DNA of 64,000 nucleotides from Allodiplogaster sudhausi (lineage: Eukaryota > Nematoda > Chromadorea > Rhabditida > Diplogasteridae). The translations under genes were made by a program, and so were the position numbers. Where the stretch lies: contig CALZFC010000033.1 in assembly GCA_945643635.1 (NCBI GenBank), positions 2,349,001 to 2,413,000 on the forward strand. The letters are read 5' to 3'. The notes beneath the pieces are model-generated. The model ran no database searches. It had not been told where the DNA came from and saw only the letters and a program-made list of their open reading frames with translations. Each line of letters starts with the position of its first letter. The first letter of the stretch is position 1. This document shows positions 55,235-64,000 of the stretch, piece by piece.

Positions 55235-56106
55235 CCCGGCCTCCCTAAAACAAGCATTTCTCTCAACAATCAACGATACCTTCACCAAAAGAGTGAGCGG
55301 CACCATCAAATTCTTATGATTTTGGTTAAGATGAACACAGTTAATATGCAAGCCTTTCAAGGGTTTAACAACAAGCTTATCACTTGTGCAAAGACTGAAC
55401 AAAACTACTTGTGAACGCAACAACAGAACGAAGGCTTTTCTCAGAGAAGAGAAAGCAAAAGCAATGGAAGAAAGCCCAAACCACCGGTTGGAGAGGGAGT
55501 GAAGAGTGAAGAGTGAATCCAAGTGAAGTGCCGTGAGTCCACCGGTTAAGGGTTTAAATACCTTCAGAGATGGCGAGACTCACGAAGTTATGCATAATAA
55601 AACAGCATTCACAGAGTCCATGCTAAACACATGGAACAAAAAATTGAGAATTCTAACTTGGTACTACTTGTGATTTCTCTACTTTTATTCGATCTCGGGA
55701 CGGAAGCCAAATAGACGGTATTTATATTCGCGTGTAGAGCACGATGATAAGATCCCTTCTAATAGCTCGGAAAGCAGGGGAAACAAGGGATATTGATAAC
55801 TTTTCTGCGAGCGGTTCCTATTCAGTCGCTGAGGCGGACGTCGTGTCCGTCGTGGTCGTTGAGATGTGATTGTTGCTTGAAGCTGATTCGCGTGAGCCTC
55901 GATCAGAGTTGCCTTCTCAAGCTTTGCCGAAACAGATCAAGATGCCATAACGGTAGATTCATTTGCAAATGCAAATGAATCTAACGTAGTGAGAGAATGA
56001 GAAATTCATGAACACCATGGCAAGTTCCCGTAACACACTTACTACTATTTTAATCATAATCTATTCTCTGGAAACGAAAATGAGCTATGCTTTTATTTTC
56101 TAAATA
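55235..56106. promoter_or_regulatory. Upstream region of ZYG-11-like gene
   Basis: Presumably holds its promoter. It contains a 28-bp palindrome at 55955-55982 (AGATTCATTTGC, AAAT, complement). No coding region is supported. Confidence 0.35.
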
Positions 56107-56144
56107 TGGTTTGCCTATGTAACGTGTTCAACAGCACCGCCCAT

Positions 56145-59037
56145 CAGAGGTGGAAACTGGCCCAACTTTTTTGGGCCCGGCCGGCCCTTAGGGCCCAGAA
56201 TCTGGGCCCGGCCCGGCCCTCAGATTTCGGGCCCTTGAATTTTTTGCCCGGCCGGCCCGGTGGGCCCGATTTTTAAAAAAATGTCAAATTCAACATATTT
56301 CCGAGTGATCATTTTATTAGCATCCTCTTTAAATGGCAGAAAAATATATAAAAATTCTTTTGCAAAGCTTCATAAGCAATTACTAATATAAGCATTGACC
56401 GGGATGTTACTTGTTATGGAATTGCATAAAGTTTTTAAGCTACAGCTTCAAGAGAGAACGGACAATGAGAGAGTTGAAGATGGATTCGGGTGAAAGACTT
56501 TCACGCTTCTCAGGGACAAGATTTCTGAGGTCAGAAAATGAACGTTCTGCAACAGCAGTCGAGGCGGGAATTGCATATAGCTGAATAACAAGGCGAGAGA
56601 GCTGGGGGAAATCATTAGCACGATCTTTCCACGCCAGAAGGGGATCATCATGATCAAGACCAGAAGAGTCAATGAATTTGAAGTGCGAATTCAAATAGGT
56701 ATCAACTTCACAAACAGAATCATCTTCGGAGTCAGACACATCATCATAAGCAGTTCGGGGAATCTTTGCCGGCTTAGGCTGTGAAGAGGAATTTTGGGAG
56801 GCGTTCAATGAGCTTTTCAGGAGATCTTTTAGCTCCCTAATAACATCCTTTCGCTGATCCTCGGTCGCGAGGAGACGAAGCATACTTCGTTTTGGGTGAA
56901 GCAGAGTTGCGATGCGGTGAAACTTCGTGATGATTCCATCGTCCTCTTTCCTCAGCATGCACTTATATGCGCTTCTACCGAGCACGCAGAGCATGTCAGA
57001 GTCCGAAGTTGTAACAATCGTATGGAATCTTTCACTAAGTTCGTGCCATCTAGGCCAGACGCCACAGAGCAGTGCCGCATCCCTCTAAACAACACGTAAA
57101 TAATTATAAAATAAATGAACTTTTCAAACCTGAAAGTATTCGATGAAATCTTCGAATTGAGTCAAGATATAAAGGACGTCGTCGAATTCAGTGCGATTAG
57201 AATATAGGGAATCTTTCTAGAGAGCGCCGAGCCAAGAGATGTTCCTCTCACTCCATTCAGAACAGTCTTCAAATCATCCAGGATGCGTCTTGCACGTCGA
57301 ATAATAGCGGTTTCTTCTGCACTCAGATCATTTACGAACAGAAGAGTCTTTCGATCCTTATAGGGATTGAAGGTTCTCTTGCATATATTGTTCGCAATAT
57401 GACATATGCAGGCCACTTCTGGAAAAAAACCAACGACTATAACAGTCTCCTGGGGAAAATAAATCTAACTGTTGCCAATATTGACTCGAAGCGCTTTACT
57501 GATGTTCGAGCCCTCATCAGACGCAGCGTAGAGTGTTGAGAGGGTCGCTTCCGATAGCCCAAAGCTTCCAGCAGCCATCTTGATGTCCTCCCACACTTGG
57601 GCGCTGTCCTTTCTCGAAACGTCACACCTCTTCATTGCCGCGTGAATACTGTGGTACTTCCTGGGAAGATGAAAAAACTTGAAAAAACATTTTAGGTTGT
57701 TACGCAAAGAAAGATTTAATAATATTTGTATCCAACACTAACCACTCTCGGATGATGTGGACAACGAGTGTTAAATAGTCATCCTTCCTTTTACCATAGT
57801 CCGCTGAGATGGCGCCACCGTATTCTTCCAAATGTTGGACTACTGTAGCGCCTTTCGTCGCGAGAAGTTCACTATGGAGCTCATTCATCCGTTTAGCCAC
57901 ACATGGCCTCGAAGGCAAAACGGATTCTACCTTGAGGTTGTCAACGTTCTTCCGATTCGCTCTAGAAAAAGCACAAACTCGTACACACAAAAGACCAATT
58001 CAAACAAGAAAATTATCTAACGCAATTTTCAGAGCGGTGGAAATAACATCACGGAATCCGCTGTCTTCACAAATGGAGAATGGGCGCGAGTTCTCCGAAA
58101 CCCACTTGGCAATGGCAGTGGACAGTTGGCGCTTCTCCTCCAAAGTACCCGAAACGGATACTGTCGATAAGAATCCGTCAATCGGTCCGCTTGTCAGTTC
58201 TTGTGTAGCTTTAAGCTTACATCCTCTTTGGCAATTGTCAAGATGACGACTGAAAGAAGTTTAGTGAATGAATGGACGTCAATCGCAATCAAAACACTAA
58301 TAAAAACTATATGAAAACAACAAAAAACCTTGCATTCCCTCCTGGGACCATTACCAGATGACATCGTGAGCAAGAAAGCAGCTGAGTGTAGAAAGCAGAA
58401 TTCTCGTGCCCATCAGGGCTATAGAAAAGCTGCTTAATGGGATCGGTCGGATCCGTCTTCTTCCTATGTCGGAAGAACGCGTACTCCTTGGAGAACTTCT
58501 GTTCGATCTGAGCACGGACGACCGCTTGGAGTTGCTCCTTAGTACACGCTTTTGTCCCGAACACCTTGCCTGAAGTTAAAATATTTCGTTATGAAGCAAA
58601 CGCTTAACGAAGCAAAATCGCTAAGAAAATGTTAGCGCATCGCACCAAAGATCTTCTGCAGAATCTTCTTGTCAGCTTCGCAGATGGAATCCACGTCGTA
58701 TTCCGAGCTACTTTTGTCGCGCATCTCACTGAATATCAGAAAATAAGCAACAAAACCGCATACAAATGCCCAGCAACAAACTAGAATAGCGATGAAAGGT
58801 ATTTCATTTATTTCATTCCGAAGCGGAATGAGAGTCGTATTGACTACTGATCTGCTATATAACGTATGGCCAATTGGAGCAATAAGAGTTCGGATGGTCA
58901 TGACCATGCTCGCTTGCAATTGTGCGAACAACGGGCCCAATCGGGCTTAATCGGGCCCGGCCCGGCCCTAGAGGGCCCTAGAAATTTGGGCCGGCCCTCA
59001 TTTTGGGCCGGGCCGGGCCGGGCCCGTTCCACCTCTG
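56145..59037. mobile_element. hAT-family DNA transposon, apparently complete
   Basis: 2,893 bp. Terminal inverted repeats start CAGAGGTGGAA at both ends, and an 8-bp target duplication, CCGCCCAT, lies at 56137-56144 and 59038-59045. Just inside both ends are GC-rich blocks of repeated GGGCCCGGCC words (56172-56270 and 58930-59027), typical subterminal transposase-binding repeats but unusually GC-rich for this AT-rich window. One spliced transposase gene on the minus strand. The exact target duplication and open frames suggest a young insertion. Confidence 0.93.
56440..58724 (-). CDS. hAT transposase
   Basis: About seven exons from a proposed ATG at 58724 (MRDKSSSEYDVDSICEAD). Exon 2 ends in a Cys-x2-Cys (LLSCSRCHLVMVPGGN) and exon 3 continues with RHLDNCQRGCKL, together a BED-like finger split by an intron. 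Then come FLSTVSVSGTLEEKRQLSTA, NSRPFSICEDSGFRDVIS and GGAISADYGKRKDDYLTLVV (start of the RNase H-like core). The last exon has the dimerisation domain: DPLLAWKDRANDFPQLSRLV, PASTAVAERSFSDLRN and SIFNSLIVRSLL. No stop or frameshift was noticed, so the enzyme may be active. It cuts and pastes the element at the CAGAGGTGG ends. Confidence 0.85.
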
Positions 59038-61099
59038 CCGCCCATATACACCAATGAGCGGCATTCTTTACGAGAGCCTAAAGAAGAAGTAGGCATCTAG
59101 GATTTTTTGTTATTATTGATGTATGTTTATTCATTGATCAATAAAATGTTATTAAAACTGATTTGAGAGATCATTTGTAATCAATTTTCGTAACAAGCCT
59201 TCACAAGATGATATGTTGATCTTCTTAATTTGACAATGGGTGCAACTGATAAAATTTTGCATTCCTTTCACGTATTGCCATTACAGAAGATGAACAAACA
59301 TACATATAGTACCTAATTGAACCAAACAATGTTCTCGCAAGTGCATTTATTCTCGTCCCATCTCAGACCTGACTATTGCTTGTCATCGCCTTGTTCCGCT
59401 GCGACTGTCTTTGGTTCGTTCATAAATCCCCTGACGATTCCAAGTTAGATGAGAGAAGAGTTTATTCGGAGGAGTCACAGAGTAAATTACTTGTACCCTT
59501 GAATATTTTCATTTTCACTATCAGACTGTTATGATAAATATTCTTGAAATTCGTCATGTTCAGAAGCATCTTAACAATCTAACATTTTAAGTTGTATGTG
59601 CTCCGCATGAATCAAGATAGTAACTGAGGCATTGAAATGGAGTGGATGAAATATAACCTTCGAAGCAAGCACTCCTTGGACGGCAATAAGTCACACTCTC
59701 TCCACTCCTTTCTCTCTCTTTCATAAATAATGAGATTCAGGGAGGATTCAGGCCGGGACTAGAGGAGGAGGACGAAGATGATGTCGTCCTCCTTCTTCTC
59801 CCATGGAATGGCTGTAGCCGAGATGACGTCAGTGTAGATGATCTGGAAGGCCTAGAAAAAGTCGGAACACGGCTTCTTTCATTTGGTCGAACAGTGGGGA
59901 TAAAAGTGAGTGGCGGTAATAATGGCAATGGCGAATGTTCCTTTCGGCGCAACAATAATGAGCGCCAGATATGAGTCTGGAAGTGATTTTGAAACGGTGC
60001 CCAATGACGATGAGGCTTATCACTAGATATGAAAAGTTCTTTCTTGTTGTTCAACCCACGCATCCATCCTCTGTTCCGGGACAATGTAATGATATTGAAC
60101 TGAGGATAAAAACCAATAAAAACTTTCCCAATTTTAATTCCGAGATTGCTGATTGTGAAAAGGAGGAAAAAATGATTAACTGTACTTCGCAATAAATTTT
60201 TGCGGCTTCTATTATTTTAAGTGGTATTCACCCAACTGGTATCGCGAATTCGGAAATCCAAAGGTATTTTATTCTTGTGTGTGGAGAATAAAGTTGTTTA
60301 TTTTATAACAAATTCTTACATTAGAGATACTTTTAGAGAAAATATTTTTCGATTCTTATTGAAATTGCAGTAAAATAAACGGCGAAATAGGCGTCAGTGA
60401 GCGCAGCGAGCAAAAGTAATCATCCTTCATTTTCTTCAACTTAAAAATTCCTTTTAGGACTTTTAATTTAGTAGTTTTGAAGCCTTTTCTGTGATGAGAA
60501 ATACGATCTCGTAATGTAGAGAGATGCCGAATGGTCTTTCTACAAAAGCTAAGATAAGAAACAATATTTGTCGAAGATTTTTTTTGCGATTTCCTTTCTT
60601 TCCGAAGTGTACTTTTCACGCTTTCCAAAGGGTGAAAAATCTAGTTGTTTAGCATTTGAACTAAAGAAATGTCGCGTTTCTCGCTTTAGTGCAATGTGGG
60701 TTTCAGAGAGAAAACGTGGAGAATCAAGAGAAAGCAAGGAAAGCGGAAATGGGAATTTAGTTGACAATAATAAATATATTCTTAATTTAGTGATGGCAGA
60801 ATTCCTCTCAAATACATTTTAGTTTTCAATAGTCTAAAACATAAAACAAAATTCTATTGATTAGCATGGTATCATCAATCACTTGGATTCCACTAAATCC
60901 TCTCAACAAGATATTGCATACAAGACTAAGCTGTAAGCTCTTTCCATGTTTTTCTTATTCATATGGTATGTATACATATAATTCAGAAATTCGCTGTTCG
61001 CCACGAAACAATTTTCTTAATGGATGAATACCACAGTTTCAAAATGGTACATTCATTCATTTGCTGGTAGGGAGTGGACGGATAGGCGGAGCTTCATCG

Positions 61100-62350
61100 C
61101 TAGTCGAACTTACAGCCGTCGCGGGCCCTGCGCGTAAGGACGAATGTGACGGGGTGGACGGGAGGGCCATCGACGACGTTTTCCTTCCCGCCGAAGCCGG
61201 CCGACGCCATTTCTGTACAATTATAATTGCTTCCAGCATGACCTTGCCGAGGATCTGCTTGCCGTTGTAGCTGATGACGGCGGGGGTGATGTGGTTGACG
61301 TGGACGGGCACGAACTCGCGCTCCGTTTCGAAGACCAAGACCTCCTGCAGCAAAAAGACGGATACTGTAACTCTTTTCTTTCTCTCTTCACGAGATGCAC
61401 ACCGAGAATGGCTTCCAGTGCTCGTCCACACTCGCGGACGTGCTCGCAAGTGTGGACGAGCAGCTGGATCGTGCCGACTTTGGCGGTGTACTCGCGGTTG
61501 TTCCACGCGAAGATTGCGGCGATCTGCATGACATCACAGAACAAAGATCAGATATCACAGATCAGAGATCTAATATCTAATATCAACCAGTAGAATAGAG
61601 CAAGGACCTTTCCGCCCTCGTTAAAGACGCGGCCCTTGACGGGCTCGCCTTGCTGGTACCAGAGGGCGACGTACTGGTCGGGGTTCTGGCCGTCGATTGT
61701 GTTGAGGGACTTGTCGAGAGCTCTGAATTAAACAACCCTGCTATAAAATTAAACAGGATTTTTTTTAGATTTACTTTTTTAGGTGCTTTAACAATTTCAA
61801 ATTTGAAATTAAGAAACTAATAATTTCTTACTTGACGAGCGGGTGCGTCGGCCATGGGTCGCCGACGCGGACGTCGATCCACTGGTTGGGCGGAGGGGGC
61901 GGCATCGGGCATCCAACGCACTCGCAGAACGGAAGGCCAGAGCGAGTAGAAGAAGGAGAGAGAGACATCTTCGGGGCCTCTTTCGCGGGCTCGCTCTTCT
62001 TCTTATTCGCCGGAGCCGGAGTTGCATCAGCCGGAGTCGCTTGCTGTTCCGCTGGAATCAATTTAGATAATGTTTTATAGATTCCCAAAAATCTGGGAGT
62101 AATGAATGGACATTCTTGCTCAAAGGTTTATTCACTATAACATTTCTTGGTATCTATTATGGGCGCTTTCAAAAGTATTCTCGTCACAAAACCTGGCAAT
62201 CTCTTATGGAAACTGAGACAATTATTTATTCATTATTATAGTTTTTGAACTTGTAAATGAAAAATTGACTCTTTCAAAAGTATTCGCATCCGAAATACTG
62301 TCAATCTCTTATTTACCTATCTCGTTTGTTCTTCGCTTCTCTGCCATTAC
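61100..62350 (-). pseudogene. DM9/DUF3421-like gene copy, frameshifted
   Basis: The minus-strand counterpart of the DM9-like part at 45580-46862. It keeps CECVGCPMPPPPPNQWIDVR and DPWPTHPLVK, which the left copy has lost, then FVALWYQQGEPVKGRV and YTAKVGTIQLLVHTCEHVR. There a palindromic change (61419-61462) shifts the frame by +1. Further on, the acceptor of the last exon and the CNEK codons are deleted (about 61203-61212). Stop at 61100. Each duplicate is thus broken at different places; neither encodes an intact domain as it stands. Confidence 0.7.
61419..61462. repeat. Palindrome created in the DM9-like exon
   Basis: TGCTCGTCCACACT (61419-61432) and its complement at 61449-61462. The other copy has GGATTCGACTACCACTGG at this place, so one arm was written over the original codons by copying the nearby arm in reverse. 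Confidence 0.8.
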
Positions 62351-62442
62351 AAAGTAGGTCTCGAAATATCGCTATATTATATCAGTACATTAGCTATCGC
62401 TCTGTCATTATCACTCTTTCTATCTCTGTCGCCCTCTTTTTT

Positions 62443-63098
62443 CGCGGGTTTTTTTTTGCATCTTTGAGAATATTGGGTAAAGTTGTTATGACTTCCCTTT
62501 TCTGATACATGCATATTTCGTGTACGAAGAGGCTTCTGATTAAATACGCTGATAACTTTAAACATTCATGACAGATGATCAAAATACTCAATAATTCTCA
62601 GCATTCGAGAACAGGAGGCGTGCTGCTACTCATGAATCATCTACAATTAAAAGGAATTGTTTTCCCTTGAGTTGCAGGAAGAAAACATTCTCGAGGCGAT
62701 GGAAAAGATGGCGGGGCCGCCATCTCTGCCGCCGGGGACATCACGCCCCAGGGTCACAGCTGTAGAATAGAGCATTTCGTCGCTTCTTAGGTATCTTTTG
62801 GTTTTCTGATGTCTCATGATCTCATCTATAATCGGTTCCCCTTAAGTTGTATCCTGTAGAGCTGAGTTTCGAATATCATCTGCTCTCCTGGAATCAGCAT
62901 CTTTATTAATAACAAAATGGACATTAATCTTTGTAATCTTATGAAATGTGGTCACCTTGCAGTCGATGAACAACTTCCCAAGGACACAGAAAATATCAGC
63001 GTATTTAATCAGAAGCATCTTCGAAATATGCATGTATCAGAGAAGGGTAGTCATAACAACTTTACCCCCTATTCTCAAAGATGCAAAAAAAAACCCGC
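62443..63098. repeat. Inverted repeat with ~110-bp arms
   Basis: Arms 62443-62556 and 62994-63098 share GCATCTTTGAGAATA, AAAGTTGTTATGAC, GATACATGCATATTTCG and ATTAAATACGCTGATA. The spacer of about 440 bp contains the exon-like block at 62679-62769. Possibly a fold-back element that surrounds or interrupts a gene. Confidence 0.8.
62679..62769 (+). CDS. Possible terminal exon, unknown protein
   Basis: Preceded by a good acceptor (GAGTTGCAG), it reads ENILEAMEKMAGPPSLPPGT and about ten more residues to a TAG. GC-rich against AT-rich surroundings. No partner exon is identified, so it may be an orphan or the end of a gene disrupted by the inverted repeat. Confidence 0.3.
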
Positions 63099-63312
63099 CT
63101 GGATACGCTTTTCTACTTGGAAAAAACAAAACTTAAACTATCATCAAATATACCATAATATATCTAAACTACATTTTAAAATAATCTCTGTAGCAATAGG
63201 AAGAATGTTTGTATACACATAATTACGTACGTAAAATATGCTTCCAGAGGCGCAAAGACAGAAGTCAAAATAAATACAAGCCGTCTACAAATAAAATGCA
63301 TAACTAAAGTTT

Positions 63313-64000
63313 CTTAACGAGTTTCTCGAGTCGCCTCATACTCGAGTCTGCCAGTCCATCTGCTGCCGCTGCCATCACAGAACTCAGTTGACTCATCGCG
63401 TTTGACTGCTTCAAGTGGAGCAAGTCAATACTCTATTTTACTCCTGTACATAAATTAATTAAACTTCTAATATATCAGAACGAATAAACAACTTTTTATC
63501 ATTCATATCCAGCCTTTTAAAAGCTACATATATACAAGATACAATAACCTGGAGTGCCGCGGCGGCTCCTTCAGCTACTCCCGCTACTGAAGCAAGTGCT
63601 CCGCCAAGCTGCGGAACCGAAGATCCAGCAGGGATATTAGGTGCTACCGTACTCTCCGTGTCTGTCGTTCTGCCTTCACCACCACTTACTCCCGCCTTCT
63701 TGGATCGTAGCAAAGCAACGAGCGGCGCCTGTTCTGCTCGCTTCAATCCACGCATGTCGAGTACCTTAAAAGGAGAATAATAGACAACTTTTCGAAAGGT
63801 ACCATATCTTTGCAGGACAATGAAGGCTATTAAATAAACTGCTGCTAATGCTGAATTGCTTGGCCAACCTTCTGCAATTCAGCCACGTCGCTGTCTGGCA
63901 GAAGTCGCATGTAATAGCCGATGAAGTCATCCGCACTCTGCATGTCTGCCATCACTACCTGCAAGAGTTGATTGACGGTGAATGGATTAAAGGTATAAGA
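63313..64000 (-). CDS. 3' end of an unidentified gene
   Basis: Three consecutive exons with good splice signals: VVMADMQSADDFIGYYMRLL (about 63868-63957), MRGLKRAEQAPLVALLRSKK followed by an Ala/Gly/Ser-rich stretch (about 63550-63768), and SIDLLHLKQSNAMSQLSSVM, then RRLEKLVKKL and stop (63313-63437). Helical, alanine-rich and basic at the end. The gene continues beyond the window. I do not recognise the family. Confidence 0.55.

Larger units (their letters stand above)
56107..59480. repeat. Duplicated segment copy B, interrupted by a hAT element
   Basis: 56107-56144 and 59038-59480 together match copy A (20344-20886). The uninterrupted copy A shows the empty insertion site, which confirms both ends of the hAT element. 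Confidence 0.88.
59485..62375 (-). repeat. Inverted segmental duplication, right copy
   Basis: Reverse-orientation match to 45545-48550. It begins directly after copy B of the other duplication. It lacks the kinase exons but keeps the start of the coiled exon (AEKR, about 62330-62345), the Pro/Ala exon and all DM9-like exons. Confidence 0.88.

Overview
The window is animal nuclear DNA and almost certainly from a nematode. The evidence is a complete serpentine chemoreceptor gene of the nematode-specific Srd type, introns often only about 40-60 bp long, several genes whose first coding exon is preceded by a splice acceptor a few bases before the ATG (as expected for leader trans-splicing), and a captured domain that looks like the PAZ of a worm-type Argonaute. 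The many small exons and very abundant (GA)n/(CT)n tracts would suit a diplogastrid-like worm, but the genus cannot be fixed from sequence alone. Gene models below were assembled by eye from exon-like open stretches and splice signals, so outer limits are better supported than each exon edge.

Layout. 0-3.1 kb: repeats, including a 376-bp MITE with a 9-bp target duplication. 3.15-15.9 kb (minus): a separase gene with catalytic His and Cys motifs, carrying a 1.5-kb GA-rich minisatellite and a 1.5-kb fold-back element in introns. 16.8-20.2 kb (plus): a BED zinc-finger/hAT-derived gene with a 2-kb TTGTTT-rich inverted-repeat element in an intron. 20.9-23.0 kb (minus): the srd gene. 24.0-38.2 kb: a Polinton/Maverick, a virus-like self-synthesising DNA transposon, flanked by further inverted, tRNA-like tandem repeats. 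39.2-43.2 kb: diverged duplications, including a collapsed srd copy. 44.5-46.9 kb (plus): a truncated kinase gene running into a DM9/DUF3421-like domain. 49.2-55.2 kb (minus): a ZYG-11/ZER-1-like LRR-ARM gene. 56.1-59.0 kb: a hAT transposon with 8-bp target duplication. 59.5-62.4 kb: an inverted copy of 45.5-48.6 kb. 63.3-64 kb (minus): the 3' end of an unidentified gene.

The Polinton holds most of the viral module: packaging ATPase, integrase with chromodomain, major and minor capsid proteins, two small virion-like basic proteins, an adenain-type protease and part-conserved unknowns, packed head to tail with overlapping start and stop codons. Its protein-primed DNA polymerase is broken: the C-terminal half is on the minus strand and the N-terminal/exonuclease half on the plus strand, consistent with one inversion ending exactly at the inner edge of the right terminal repeat. 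Protease, zinc-finger and zinc-ribbon genes lie inside the 1.5-kb terminal repeats and are therefore present twice. Between the major capsid gene and the left terminal repeat is a two-exon, 135-residue ORF that looks like a stand-alone PAZ domain. A virus-like transposon carrying a small-RNA 3'-end-binding module in an animal that silences transposons with Argonautes is the most interesting hypothesis in the window.
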